The notes under the pieces: model-generated
The model's input: the letters and a program-made list of their open reading frames with translations, nothing else
Told to the model about the DNA's origin: nothing
The model's database searches: none
From: Sphingopyxis sp. JAI108
GTDB lineage: Bacteria; Pseudomonadota; Alphaproteobacteria; Sphingomonadales; Sphingomonadaceae
Direction: 5' to 3'
NCBI RefSeq assembly: GCF_013410105.1
Contig: NZ_JACCCJ010000001.1
Location: forward strand, 806,001 to 870,000
Length of the DNA: 64,000 nt
Part shown: positions 10,177 through 19,560 of the stretch, one piece after another
How the letters are laid out: each line of letters starts with the position of its first letter
Position numbering within the stretch: position 1 is the first letter of the stretch
Made by a program: the position numbers and the translations under genes

Positions 10177-11514
10177 ATGGCGACGCACGGGCTCTGGGCA
10201 GCGGCTTCGCTGGCACTCTCCCTCGCGGCAACCGGCGCGCAGGCCACACCCGACCTGAACGCGGCCCAAGCTCAGCTAGCGGCGCTGCTCGACAAGAACT
10301 ACCCGACGCTCGAGGCGATCTACAAGGATCTGCACCAGCACCCCGAGCTCGGGATGCAGGAGGTTCGCACTGCGGGCATCCTCGCGCAGCATCTGCGCAA
10401 GGCTGGCTTCACCGTGACCGAGAAGGTCGGCGGGACTGGAGTCGTCGGCGTGCTCAGGAATGGCGAGGGGCCGACGATCCTCGTGCGCGCCGACATGGAC
10501 GCGCTGCCGATGGAGGAAAAGACCGGGCTCGCCTGGGCGAGCAAGGCGCGCGCGACCTATGAAGGCAAGGATGTGCCGGTAATGCACGCGTGCGGCCACG
10601 ACACACATGTCGCCTATCTGGTCGGTGTCGCACGGGCGCTCAGCGCGATGCGCGACAGCTGGTCGGGTACCGTGGTTCTCATCGGCCAGCCCGCCGAAGA
10701 ACCGCTCATCGGCGCGCGGGCGATGCTCGACGACGGCCTCTTCGAGCGATTTCCAAAACCCGATTTCGGTTTCGCGGCGCATGTTACCAACCTTCCGGCG
10801 GGCGTCGTCGCGATCAAGGCGGGAGCCTCCTCGTCGGCATCGGACAGCTATTCGATCACTTTTCACGGGCGCGGCGGACACGGATCGATGCCCGCTGCAA
10901 CGATCGACCCAATCCCTATCGCGGCGCGCTTCGTCACCGATACGCAGGTGGTGATCAGCCGCGAGAAGGATCCGGCCGCCTTCGGCGTTCTGACCATCGG
11001 GGCGATCAACGCCGGCAGCGCACCGAACATCATCCCCGACAGCGCCGAGGTGAAGGTCAATCTGCGCTCGCAATCGCCCGAAGTGCGCAAGCTGCTGCGC
11101 GACGGGGCCGCGCGCGTCGCGAAATCCGCAGCCGCGATGGGCGGCGCGCCCGAGCCGACGATCCGCTATCTAAGCGGAACCGGCGTGATGACGAACGACG
11201 AGGCGATGGCCAATGCGGCGGTAACCGTCCTGACGCCGGTTTTCGGCAAGGGCCTGGCTTTCGCGCCGGCAAGTGCGACGCCGATGTCGGGAAGCGAGGA
11301 TTTTTCGGAGTTCGTGGACGCGGGTGTCCCGTCGCTTTTCTTCGGAATAGGGGGTTATGACCCCGCCATGCTCGCCGAGCTCAAGGCAAAGGGCGAACCC
11401 GCACCGACCAATCATTCGCCGTTCTTCGCGCCGAAGGCCGAACCGGCGATCCGCAACGCCGTGACCGCGATCGTCCTTTCGATCGTTGGTGGCGTACGGC
11501 CAGCCGCGAAATAG
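10177..11514 (+). CDS. Secreted M20-family amidohydrolase
   Basis: 445 residues with a signal peptide (cleavage likely after SLAATGAQA). M20/amidohydrolase landmarks are HQHPELGMQE, RADMDALPMEE, the metal-binding HACGHDTH and GQPAEEPLIGAR. Relatives hydrolyse N-acyl amino acids or carboxypeptidase substrates; the substrate here is unknown. The start at ATG 10177 was preferred because GGGAGAG lies five bases before it. An in-frame ATG at 10162 would add five residues. It follows lpdA by 24 bp and could be read through from the operon. Confidence 0.88.
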   Translation: MATHGLWAAASLALSLAATGAQATPDLNAAQAQLAALLDKNYPTLEAIYKDLHQHPELGMQEVRTAGILAQHLRKAGFTVTEKVGGTGVVGVLRNGEGPTILVRADMDALPMEEKTGLAWASKARATYEGKDVPVMHACGHDTHVAYLVGVARALSAMRDSWSGTVVLIGQPAEEPLIGARAMLDDGLFERFPKPDFGFAAHVTNLPAGVVAIKAGASSSASDSYSITFHGRGGHGSMPAATIDPIPIAARFVTDTQVVISREKDPAAFGVLTIGAINAGSAPNIIPDSAEVKVNLRSQSPEVRKLLRDGAARVAKSAAAMGGAPEPTIRYLSGTGVMTNDEAMANAAVTVLTPVFGKGLAFAPASATPMSGSEDFSEFVDAGVPSLFFGIGGYDPAMLAELKAKGEPAPTNHSPFFAPKAEPAIRNAVTAIVLSIVGGVRPAAK

Positions 11515-11523
11515 GCTCGCGTC

Positions 11524-12144
11524 TTGTTCGAGTTCGACAACGCGCTGATCGTCCGCCTGCTCGACCTGATCGGGATCGGCGTTTTCGCGCTGTCGGGCGC
11601 GCTGATGGCGGTGCGCTTGCGCCAGACCCTCGTGACCGCCGCCTTCTTTGCGCTCGTCACGGGCGTTGGTGGCGGCAGTGTGCGCGACCTGTTGATCGGC
11701 GCGCCGGTCTTCTGGGTGCAGGACGGCGCGATTGCGGCGGTGTGTATTGCGATCGCACTGATCGTCTGGCTTACCCCCGAACGTTGGTGGCAGGGGCAAT
11801 TGCTCGAATGGGCCGATGCGGTCGGACTTGCTGCCTATGCCGTGTTCGGCACGGCGAAGGCGCTGGCGTGGGGCGTGCCCCCGGTCCCGGCACTGATGAT
11901 GGGGGTCATTACCGGCTGCGTTGGGGGCACGATCCGCGATATCCTTGCCGGCGTGCCATCGATCATCATGCGCCCGGAGGTCTATGTGACCGCGGCCGCG
12001 CTCGCTTCGGGACTGTTTCTGCTGCTGCAATCGCTGGGTACGGGAACGCCGGTCGCGGCCGTTGCGGGCGCGGTCGCAGGCTTCATCCTGCGCGGTGCGG
12101 CGATCCACTGGTCACTCGCGCTACCGACCTATCGCGGGCAATAG
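11524..12144 (+). CDS. Trimeric intracellular cation channel (TRIC/UPF0126) family protein
   Basis: 206 residues, almost all hydrophobic, with about seven predicted membrane helices. The duplicated glycine-rich motifs VTGVGGGSVRDLL and VITGCVGGTIRDIL mark the two repeats of the TRIC/UPF0126 family, small cation-channel proteins of the inner membrane. It begins with TTG just after the amidohydrolase, without a clear Shine-Dalgarno, so the start is uncertain. The physiological ion is not deducible. Confidence 0.85.
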   Translation: MFEFDNALIVRLLDLIGIGVFALSGALMAVRLRQTLVTAAFFALVTGVGGGSVRDLLIGAPVFWVQDGAIAAVCIAIALIVWLTPERWWQGQLLEWADAVGLAAYAVFGTAKALAWGVPPVPALMMGVITGCVGGTIRDILAGVPSIIMRPEVYVTAAALASGLFLLLQSLGTGTPVAAVAGAVAGFILRGAAIHWSLALPTYRGQ

Positions 12145-12156
12145 GCTTGCCAAATC

Positions 12157-12177
12157 GCGAAACTGTGGCAGTTTCGC
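12157..12177. promoter_or_regulatory. Perfect inverted repeat directly before the oxygenase start codon
   Basis: GCGAAACTG (12157-12165) and CAGTTTCGC (12169-12177) are perfect nine-base arms around TGG. The repeat ends three bases before the ATG at 12181, where a Shine-Dalgarno should be. It could be an operator of TetR-like geometry or an RNA hairpin occluding ribosome binding. It is not followed by a T-run. Confidence 0.5.
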
Positions 12178-12180
12178 CTT

Positions 12181-13509
12181 ATGAACAGTGATGTCAGCAC
12201 CATCGCCCGCCGGGTGAGGGGCCAGGCGGACGCCCTGCCCGAGCTGTTCGGTCGCTTCGATTTTGACAAGGCGCCCGAACGCTGGGCGCCCGAGGCCGAT
12301 GCAGTCAGCGAGCTGAGCCGCGTCCGCAGCATCGACCGTGCGTCCTATCTGGAGGATCCCGACCTGCTAGGGCGCATCCGCGAATATACGATGCTCGGCG
12401 ACCGGACGGGCGACGCCTATGCGGCGCTGATGCCGCGTTACGGCTTCCAGCGCACCGTCGCGATGCTCGTCGATGCGTGTGACAAGGGCATCGATGCGGT
12501 CGAAGACGCACCGCCCGAACTCGCCGCGCTGATCCACGAGATGGAGCAGAAGCCCGAGTGGCTCGACATGCAGTTGGTCGAGGAAGGAGCCGCCTATGAA
12601 CGCAACGCCACCGCGCACCTGTCACCCTTCCTGATCCGCGGCGCCTTCATCGCGACCTTCCTCAACAAATATTCGGCGCTGCCGATGGCGCTGACCGGCA
12701 CGCTCGGCCAGGCGACTGCGGCACGGCGGGTCAAGGAAACCGCGACTTTCTTCGCCACGACGGCTCTGCCCGGCGCGCTCGATCGCTTTGGACCGGGGTT
12801 CAAGGCTGCGGCGATGGTGCGGCTGATGCACTCGATGGTGCGCGTCAACGTGCTGTCGCGCCCCGGCATGTGGGACGCCGAAACCTATGGCATGCCGATC
12901 CCGCAGCTCGATCAGATGCCGGCGGGGCTGATCCCCGTCTATTTCCTGTCGCAGGAGGTGCTGGCGAAGGGGCGCACCAGCTTCACGCGGCTCGAACGGG
13001 CGCGCGTCGAGCTGGCGCGCTATCGCTGCTACCTGCTGGGGCTGCCCGAGGATCTGCTTGCAGACACGCCGCAGGAAATCGTCCGCATCTGGCGCACGCG
13101 CAGCGCGACGCTCCGCTACGAATATGACGACGTGGTCTGCGGGGGCTTGCTCCGCGCGACGATGGACGCCGAACTGTCGAAGGACATGTCGCCGAAGGGG
13201 CAGGTCAAACGCCGCCTCGAATATTCGGTCAGCCGCGTCTTCTTCGTGAAGGCGTTCCTCGCCGGGGACGAGGGCCGTGCGGCAAGCGTCGGGGTGCCGG
13301 TGCGGCGCCGCGATCATCTCATCTATGGCGCGACGATGCTCGGCATCGCGGGGCGCATGGCGGCGTACCGTGTCGCCTCACGCATGCCGTTCATCCGCCA
13401 CCTCGCCGATCGCCGCCTCGTGCATCGGATCGAGCGCCAGCTGGCCGAATATGGTCGCGCCGAATTCACATCCGACGCCGCGCATTACAAGCCTGCGACG
13501 GCGAGCTAA
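12181..13509 (+). CDS. MpaB/latex-clearing-protein-like oxygenase (DUF2236)
   Basis: 442 residues of the DUF2236 family, which includes fungal MpaB and the haem-dependent rubber oxygenases (Lcp). The stretch VRLMHSMVRVNVL near residue 218-230 matches the conserved Arg/His haem-pocket segment. Substrate is unknown; relatives cleave C=C bonds in isoprenoids or are uncharacterised. No signal peptide is seen. The gene lacks a normal Shine-Dalgarno and begins directly after a perfect hairpin. The alpha/beta hydrolase follows by 21 bp and is probably co-transcribed. Confidence 0.8.
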   Translation: MNSDVSTIARRVRGQADALPELFGRFDFDKAPERWAPEADAVSELSRVRSIDRASYLEDPDLLGRIREYTMLGDRTGDAYAALMPRYGFQRTVAMLVDACDKGIDAVEDAPPELAALIHEMEQKPEWLDMQLVEEGAAYERNATAHLSPFLIRGAFIATFLNKYSALPMALTGTLGQATAARRVKETATFFATTALPGALDRFGPGFKAAAMVRLMHSMVRVNVLSRPGMWDAETYGMPIPQLDQMPAGLIPVYFLSQEVLAKGRTSFTRLERARVELARYRCYLLGLPEDLLADTPQEIVRIWRTRSATLRYEYDDVVCGGLLRATMDAELSKDMSPKGQVKRRLEYSVSRVFFVKAFLAGDEGRAASVGVPVRRRDHLIYGATMLGIAGRMAAYRVASRMPFIRHLADRRLVHRIERQLAEYGRAEFTSDAAHYKPATAS

Positions 13510-13530
13510 CTTTCGAACCAAAGGATTTTC

Positions 13531-14433
13531 ATGCAGACAGAGCAGGCGGCCGTTAACGGCATCAGCATCACTTATGAGGACAAGGGCCCGAAGGGCGCGC
13601 CGGTCATCCTGCTGGTCATGGGGCTCGGCGGCCAATTGACGCTCTGGCCCGACGAATTCGTCGATGCGCTGAACGAACGCGGTTTCCGCACCATCCGCTA
13701 TGACAATCGCGACGTCGGTCTGTCGACGCGGTTCGAGGCGGCGGGCATTCCCAATGTGAAGTGGATGATCGTCAAATCGGTGATCGGGCTGCCGGTGCGC
13801 CCTGCCTATACGCTTGCCGACATGGCCGCCGACGGCGTCGGCCTGCTCGACCACCTTGGCATCGACCGTGCGCATGTCGTGGGCGTGTCGATGGGCGGGA
13901 TGATCTCGCAGCATATCGCCGCGCGCTATCCGGAGCGCGTGTTGTCGCTGACTTCGGTGATGTCGACGACGGGCAACCGCCGCCTGCCGCGCGCGCAGAA
14001 GGAAGCGATGCAGGTGCTCGCCAACCGTCCGATGAATGGCGACAAGGAGGCGCTGATCGCATACTCGGTCAATGCCGCGCGCGTGATCGGCAGCCCCGGC
14101 TATCCGTCGGCGGAAGACCGGCTGCAGCGCCGCGTGCGGGCCGATTTCGAACGTGGCTGGTATCCGCCGGGCGTCGCGCGGCAAATGGCGGCGATCGTCG
14201 CCGATGGCGACCGGCGTGCGATGCTGAAGGATATCAAGGCGCCGACACTGGTGATCCATGGCGAGGACGATCCGCTGGTGCCGCTGCCTGGCGGGCGCGA
14301 CACGGCGGAGAATATCAAGGGCGCGCGGCTGCTGACGATCCCCGGTATGGGGCACGACCTGCCGCTCGCGCTGGTCGATACGCTGGCCGATGCGATTGCC
14401 GAGCACGTCAAGGCGGTCGCGGAGGCGGCCTGA
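13531..14433 (+). CDS. Alpha/beta-fold hydrolase
   Basis: 300 residues. The nucleophile elbow is GVSMGGM (Ser in G-x-S-x-G), the likely acid lies in HGEDDPLVP, and the likely His in GMGHDLP, completing a Ser-Asp-His triad. The oxyanion-region motif is VMGLGGQ. It resembles the haloperoxidase/esterase branch with no membrane anchor. The close spacing to the MpaB-like oxygenase suggests the two act in one pathway, but no substrate can be assigned. Confidence 0.88.
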   Translation: MQTEQAAVNGISITYEDKGPKGAPVILLVMGLGGQLTLWPDEFVDALNERGFRTIRYDNRDVGLSTRFEAAGIPNVKWMIVKSVIGLPVRPAYTLADMAADGVGLLDHLGIDRAHVVGVSMGGMISQHIAARYPERVLSLTSVMSTTGNRRLPRAQKEAMQVLANRPMNGDKEALIAYSVNAARVIGSPGYPSAEDRLQRRVRADFERGWYPPGVARQMAAIVADGDRRAMLKDIKAPTLVIHGEDDPLVPLPGGRDTAENIKGARLLTIPGMGHDLPLALVDTLADAIAEHVKAVAEAA

Positions 14434-14438
14434 TCGCT

Positions 14439-14539
14439 CCCCTCCCATTTATGGGAGGGGTCGGGGGAGGGTATGTCGATCACGCGCGGGTCGGGTTCGA
14501 AACAGGCCCTCCCCTGACCCCTCCCGCAAGCGGGAGGGG
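14439..14539. repeat. Composite palindromic repeat between convergent genes
   Basis: Two perfect 22-bp hairpins, at 14439-14460 and 14518-14539, share the CCCCTCCC/GGGAGGGG stem but differ in the centre. They are joined by further imperfectly complementary sequence (TCGGGGGAGGG and CCCTCCCCTGA), so the whole block can fold into a cruciform. It lies between the convergent hydrolase and sppA genes and may terminate both. A related palindrome occurs at 28220-28237. Confidence 0.75.
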
Positions 14540-14546
14540 AATATCC

Positions 14547-16529
14547 TTATTTCAGCAGCAGCGCCAGCGCCCCGAAGAAGCCCTTCGCCTCCGCCTTGCC
14601 CGGCCGCGGAACGGCGGGCAGATATGCCCGGCAATCGAGGCACGAGGCCTGTACCGACCCCGCCTGCGTCAGCATCGTGAGGTCCTGCACCAGCCGCCGT
14701 TCGGTGAGCTGGCGGTTCATCGCGGCGATGCCGAACCAGCCGCGCGGAAGCGCCGCAGTTTCTTCCTCGGCGCCCGACCAACTCGCGAGCATCTTCGAAA
14801 ATTCGCTCGGCTCGTCCTCGAAATATTTGGCATGAAAATCGCCGTCGACCTTGGCGAGCTTCGCCGCAGCGGCCAGCGCATCGGGCAGGCCGCCGAACTG
14901 GTCGACAAGGCCGATCTGGCGCGCGGTGCCGCCCGCCCAGACGCGCCCTTCGGCGATGGGCAGGATTTTCTCGAGCGGCTGCTTGCGGCTCTTCGCGACA
15001 AGGCCGGTGAAGCGGGCATAAATGTCTTCGACGCTCGCCTGCGCGAGTGCGTTGAACTCGTCGTTCACGCCGCCGAAGACGTCGGGCTGGCCCGACAGCG
15101 GCGTCGTTGCGATCCCGTCGGCATTGACCCCGATCTTCGCGAGCGCCTGGTCGAAGCTGGGCAAGATGCCGAACACGCCGATCGATCCGGTGATCGTCTC
15201 GGGCTCGGCAAAGATGCGGTCGGCGGGGGTCGAAACCCAATAGCCGCCCGACGCCGCGACATTCGCCATCGAGACGACGATCGGCAGCTTCTTGGCCTTC
15301 GCGGCGAGCAGCGCCTGGCGGATTTCTTCGGATGCGAGAACCGACCCGCCGGGTGAATCGACGCGCAGGACAATCGCCTTGATGCTGCTGTCGGCGGCGG
15401 CATCGAGAATGTGCTGCGCGACGGTTTCGCCGCCGGCGACGCCGCTCGGCGCTTCGCCATCGACAATCTCGCCAACGACGGGGACGACCGCGATCGCGCT
15501 GCCCTTCTGCTCGGGCGGGTTGGCGGCGACCCAGTTTTCGAGCGGGATCGCATTATATTCCCACGGCTTGCTGTCGTCGGCAACGCCGCTGATCTCGGCG
15601 ACGCGGCGGTCGAACGCCATGCGGCTGCCGAGCTTGTCGATGAGGCCGGCATCGAACGAGGCTTTCGACAAGTCGTTGCCCGCGGCCTTCACCGCGCCGG
15701 CGGTGTCGGCGATATAGGCGTCGATCTTCGCCGCCGGGCGCGCCTTTTTGACGTCGCTCAGCCAGTTTTCCCAGAGCACCCCGGCATAGGCAAGGTCTGC
15801 TTCCTTGGCTTCGGGCGACTGGTCGGTGCGGAGGAAAGGCTCGACCGCGCTCTTGAAGGTTCCGACGCGGTAGATATGCGCGGTGACGCCGAGCCGGTCC
15901 ATCAACCCCTTGTAATAGAGGCGCGATCCGCCCGGTCCGGCGATCGCGACGCCGCCGATGCTGTCGGCCCAGATTTCGCTCGCGTGCGACGCAATCTGGT
16001 AGCTGTCGGTGGTGTAGGCGGTGGCAAAGGCGAGCACGGGCTTTTTCTTCGCGCGCACCTTGTCGACCGCGGCGCCGATTTCGGCGAGCGACACCTGACC
16101 GCCGCCGAGGAAACGGTCGAGGTCGAGCACGACCGAGGTCACGCGCTTGTCATCGGCGGCGACCTCCAACGCATGGACGACGTCGCGGACGCGGATTTCC
16201 TTGAGCCCCGCGCCGCCCGACAGCGCGGAAAGCGGGTCGACTTCCGACGGTTGTTCGCTGACGATGCCGTCGAGTTCGACCAGCAATGCGCCTTCGCTGA
16301 CCGGCAGGCCGGCGTTCGGGCGTCCGGCGAGCAGGCCGAACAAGGCGACGAAGAAGAGCAGCAGGAAGATCAGCGCAAGCGCATCCTTGATCCCGACGAG
16401 CAGGTTCCAGACCTTGCGTGGGAAGCTGGTCGTCGACTTGGGCTTGTCCTCGCCCGGAAGCGGGCGGCGGACGGGGATGGCCCAGGGGCCGGCGGGATCG
16501 TTGGGAGCGCTCGTGGTGCTGTCGGTCAT
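14547..16529 (-). CDS. sppA: Signal peptide peptidase SppA (67K type)
   Basis: 660 residues. One N-terminal membrane segment (about residues 45-70, rich in L/F) anchors it to the inner membrane with the two protease domains outside. The catalytic Lys is likely in YYKGLMDRLG in the first half. The Ser is in AASGGYWVS in the second half, giving the Ser-Lys dyad of bacterial SppA. It degrades cleaved signal peptides. The start at 16529 (MTDSTTSAPN) was preferred; an in-frame codon 36 bp upstream exists. Confidence 0.93.
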   Translation of the reverse strand: MTDSTTSAPNDPAGPWAIPVRRPLPGEDKPKSTTSFPRKVWNLLVGIKDALALIFLLLFFVALFGLLAGRPNAGLPVSEGALLVELDGIVSEQPSEVDPLSALSGGAGLKEIRVRDVVHALEVAADDKRVTSVVLDLDRFLGGGQVSLAEIGAAVDKVRAKKKPVLAFATAYTTDSYQIASHASEIWADSIGGVAIAGPGGSRLYYKGLMDRLGVTAHIYRVGTFKSAVEPFLRTDQSPEAKEADLAYAGVLWENWLSDVKKARPAAKIDAYIADTAGAVKAAGNDLSKASFDAGLIDKLGSRMAFDRRVAEISGVADDSKPWEYNAIPLENWVAANPPEQKGSAIAVVPVVGEIVDGEAPSGVAGGETVAQHILDAAADSSIKAIVLRVDSPGGSVLASEEIRQALLAAKAKKLPIVVSMANVAASGGYWVSTPADRIFAEPETITGSIGVFGILPSFDQALAKIGVNADGIATTPLSGQPDVFGGVNDEFNALAQASVEDIYARFTGLVAKSRKQPLEKILPIAEGRVWAGGTARQIGLVDQFGGLPDALAAAAKLAKVDGDFHAKYFEDEPSEFSKMLASWSGAEEETAALPRGWFGIAAMNRQLTERRLVQDLTMLTQAGSVQASCLDCRAYLPAVPRPGKAEAKGFFGALALLLK

Positions 16530-16607
16530 GCCCGCAAACCTAGGGATGCGCCTCGCCCTTGGCAATGCACGCTTCGACGGGCGAACGGCGCAGCCATACC
16601 GGCGACA

Positions 16608-17522
16608 TCAGAGCCAGCCTTCGCGGCGGTACCAGCGCACCGTTTCGGCAAGCGCGTCGTCGGTGCCCAGCTGGGGCCGCCAGAGGTCGGCGGGCGGGCA
16701 CGCGCCCTCGGTCGCGACCCAGTCGGGATGCGCGATATAGCGCGCGCGGTCAGGGGTCAGCTTGGCGCGGCTGCGACGCACCAGCGTGTCGAGCCGGCCG
16801 CCGGCCTTGAGCAGCAAGGCCGGGGTCGCGAGCGTCGAGAGGCGCTGGCGTCCGACGGCGCGCGCGACGGCGCGGGCGAAGCCGCGGTGCGACCAGCCGG
16901 TCGGTTTGCCGTCGTCGGGCTCGTAAATCTGACCGATGCTCGCGCCGCGATCGGCGGCGAGCGTCACGAGCAGCCGCGCGAGTTCGTCGACATAGATCGC
17001 CGACATGCGCCCGCTGGGCACCAGCGCGATGCCGCGCCGCGCCATGCGGAACAGGTCGAGCATCTCGGTATCGCCGGGCCCGAAGACCGCGGGCGGGCGC
17101 ACGATCGTCCAGTCGAGCCCGCTATCCTTCACGGCAGCCTCGGCGCGCTCCTTCGACCAGCCGTAGTTGGAGAGGCCGGGTTCGCGCGCCGCAAGCGAGG
17201 AGACATGGACGAAGCGCGTTACCCCGGCACCGCGGGCGGCATCGACGACATTGGCGGTGGCGGTCGCATTGCCCGCCTCGAAGGCGGCGCGGGTGGGTAC
17301 GTTGACCACGCCAGCGATGTGCATGACGGCATCGGCGCCCGCCGCCATTTCGGCGAGGCTGTCGGACTGGTCGAGCGCACCCTCGATCCACGTCACGCCG
17401 CCCTGTTCGGGCTGCGGCCGGCGGGTGAGGGCGCGGACATGCCAACCCGCCGCGACGGCGTCGCGCATCGTCGCCCCGCCGACGAAGCCGGTCGCGCCGG
17501 TCATCGCGAGGACGGGTTTCAC
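16608..17522 (-). CDS. NAD-dependent epimerase/dehydratase (extended SDR)
   Basis: 304 residues. The N-terminal TGATGFVGG is the nucleotide-binding glycine motif of extended short-chain dehydrogenases. YGWSKERAE contains the YxxxK active-site pair, and HVSSLAARE precedes it. It starts at GTG 17522, whose GTGA overlaps the proB stop, indicating translational coupling. The open frame upstream overlaps proB out of frame and is not part of the protein. It may act on a nucleotide sugar or quinone-related substrate; none is identifiable. Confidence 0.88.
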   Translation of the reverse strand: MKPVLAMTGATGFVGGATMRDAVAAGWHVRALTRRPQPEQGGVTWIEGALDQSDSLAEMAAGADAVMHIAGVVNVPTRAAFEAGNATATANVVDAARGAGVTRFVHVSSLAAREPGLSNYGWSKERAEAAVKDSGLDWTIVRPPAVFGPGDTEMLDLFRMARRGIALVPSGRMSAIYVDELARLLVTLAADRGASIGQIYEPDDGKPTGWSHRGFARAVARAVGRQRLSTLATPALLLKAGGRLDTLVRRSRAKLTPDRARYIAHPDWVATEGACPPADLWRPQLGTDDALAETVRWYRREGWL

Positions 17523-18625
17523 AGCAAGACCATATGGTCGCGGTGGACCATCGCACTGCGCGGCGCATAGCCGAGCGCCGCCTCTTGCGCATCGCGGCCG
17601 AGGCCGGCGATGTTGGCGGCGTCGGCGCCCGGATATTCGGAGAGGCCGCGCGCGATGACGCGTCCGTCGGGACCGGCGATGTCGAGGATGTCGCCGCGCG
17701 CGAAGCTGCCGCTGACCGCGGTCACACCCGCGGCGAGCAGGCTCGCGCCGCCTTGCAGCGCCTTGGCGGCGCCCGCGTCGATCTCGATCCGGCCCTTCGC
17801 GGTCAAGCCGCCCGCGAGCCACGCCTTGCGCGCGCTCGCGCCTTTTTCGGCGGCGAACAATGTGTGCCGCGCTTCGGTCGACAGCGGCCGGTCGATCCGG
17901 CCCGATGCGATCGCGAGATGCGCGCCCGCGGCGTTGGCGATGCGCGCCGCCGCGATTTTCGACACCATCCCGCCCGATCCCATGCCCGAGGCGGAGCCGG
18001 TATCGGCCATCGCCTCGATGGCCGAGTCGATGCGTTCGATGCGCGCAATATGGACCGCGCCGTCCTGCGCCGGATTGCGGTCATAGAGGCCGTCGATATC
18101 GGAGAGCAGGATCACCCCGCCCGCCGCCGCCGCCTGCGCGACGCGCGCGGCGAGGCGGTCGTTGTCGCCGAAGCGGATTTCCTCGGTCGCGACGCTGTCA
18201 TTCTCGTTGATGATCGGGACGACGCCGAGGCTGAGCAGCCGGTCGAGCGTCGCGGCGGCGTTGAGATAGCGGCGGCGATGCTCGAGGTCGTCCAGCGTCA
18301 CGAGCATCTGCGCCGCGGTCAGCCCTTCGGCGCCGAGCACTTCGGCCCAGACCTGGCTCAGCGCGATCTGCCCGGTCGCGGCGGCCGCCTGTGCATCCTC
18401 CAGCGTTCCGCGCCCGCCCTTGGCGAGCCCCAGCCGCCGCGCGCCGAGGGCGATCGCGCCCGACGATACCACGGCGATTTGCTGGCCCGCGCGCGTCCGC
18501 TCGCCGATGTCGGCGGCGATCCCGGCAAGCCAGTCGCGCCGCACCGCGCCCGCCGGATCGACGAGCAGCGCCGATCCGATCTTGACGATCAGCCGGGGGC
18601 AGGCGGCGGGCGGAAACAGGCTCAT
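17519..18625 (-). CDS. proB: Glutamate 5-kinase
   Basis: 368 residues. It catalyses the first step of proline synthesis. The amino-acid-kinase domain shows VKIGSALL near the N-terminus, VSSGAIALG, INENDSVA and the nucleotide-binding LLSDIDGLY. It is followed by GMGSGGMVSKI and a C-terminal PUA domain (about residue 275 onward). The start at ATG 18625 (MSLFPPAACPRLIVKIG) was preferred over one 36 bp upstream. It is coupled to the downstream epimerase. The other proline genes are not in the window. Confidence 0.95.
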   Translation of the reverse strand: MSLFPPAACPRLIVKIGSALLVDPAGAVRRDWLAGIAADIGERTRAGQQIAVVSSGAIALGARRLGLAKGGRGTLEDAQAAAATGQIALSQVWAEVLGAEGLTAAQMLVTLDDLEHRRRYLNAAATLDRLLSLGVVPIINENDSVATEEIRFGDNDRLAARVAQAAAAGGVILLSDIDGLYDRNPAQDGAVHIARIERIDSAIEAMADTGSASGMGSGGMVSKIAAARIANAAGAHLAIASGRIDRPLSTEARHTLFAAEKGASARKAWLAGGLTAKGRIEIDAGAAKALQGGASLLAAGVTAVSGSFARGDILDIAGPDGRVIARGLSEYPGADAANIAGLGRDAQEAALGYAPRSAMVHRDHMVLL

Positions 18626-18879
18626 GGCGCCGCCGATAGCGCGATGCGTGTGCGCCGCCAATGCGAATGTCCCCGGGGGCGGCTTTCGCGCAATTTTATT
18701 CCGAAGTTGTCAATGTTCACGTTCCCCTTCGGTATAATGATACCCGTCGGAAACCGGGCGAGGGGGCGGAGGTGGGGTGCTGCTGAGCGTAGAGCGTGCA
18801 TGGCGGGGCGGAGGTTATGCGCCCGCGATAATGTAGGACAGCGATTTTTCTGATGGCGTTTTTGGGGTGGAAAGCCGAC

Positions 18880-19497
18880 CTACTCGGAGGGAGCTTCGTT
18901 CCCGATAAAACCTATATCAAAGCCTCCGACCGAAGCCGAAGCCATCAAGCATGCTATCGCCTCGTCGTCCTCGGCTCTTGGTGGCAGAGGAATTTTCCGG
19001 AGCCATTCGGGACTGATAGTGCGCGGGCCGTATTCTGATTTCAGAGCTCCCTTGGCAGCGGGGCCACAAATCGCCTCTAGCTCTTTGGAAAATGCCGCAT
19101 CATCCGTTTCGGCGGCTCGAAGCTTTGATACCTTGTCAAGAAGCCCTCGCTTAGACAGCCAAGCAGTGGCCTCCTCTCGATAAGCTGCTGAATATTTGGC
19201 CGCTCTTATCTCATCAAATCCCTTCTGAAGTTCAGGCGGCAGCTCGACATCGTGGTAACCGGCGGCCCTTTCGATACATTGGAGTTCCGCCTCTGATGCG
19301 TCGCGAACGGTTAGGACATAGGACTGCAAAAGATCTTCATAACGGATGTCGACCCCTCCTGCGCCACATCCCTTGATTTGCTGGGCTGCGGTCTCGGGGC
19401 TGACCAATTCCGGGCGTTCCGGTGTGTCGGAAGCCGACGACAAACCCAGAATGATGATCGGAAGTATTGTTACGAAGAAGCTCATAACTGGGAACAT
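18880..19497 (-). CDS. Hypothetical exported protein in a lower-GC patch
   Basis: About 205 residues with an N-terminal hydrophobic segment (MFPVMSFFVTILPIIILG) that looks like a signal peptide or anchor. The remainder is soluble, helical and rich in Glu/Lys/Ala, with three cysteines after the signal. I do not recognise a family. Base composition is visibly lower in GC and codon use differs from neighbours, suggesting recent acquisition. Start is uncertain: TTG 19521, ATG 19497 and ATG 19485 are in frame. It stands alone on the minus strand. Confidence 0.6.
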   Translation of the reverse strand: MFPVMSFFVTILPIIILGLSSASDTPERPELVSPETAAQQIKGCGAGGVDIRYEDLLQSYVLTVRDASEAELQCIERAAGYHDVELPPELQKGFDEIRAAKYSAAYREEATAWLSKRGLLDKVSKLRAAETDDAAFSKELEAICGPAAKGALKSEYGPRTISPEWLRKIPLPPRAEDDEAIACLMASASVGGFDIGFIGNEAPSE

Positions 19498-19560
19498 CGC
19501 ATGGACGATTGATGTCCGCAATCGGTCGGATAGCTGCCAATCCAGCCGCGCCCCAAAAAA

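Noticed and set aside
7840-10269. Long minus-strand open frame opposite sucB and lpdA
   Set aside because: Antisense shadow of two firm genes; no motif or Shine-Dalgarno.
18662-18879. TATAAT at 18733 with TTGTCA 20 bp upstream as a promoter
   Set aside because: The spacing is too long for a normal sigma-70 promoter and no gene follows in that direction.
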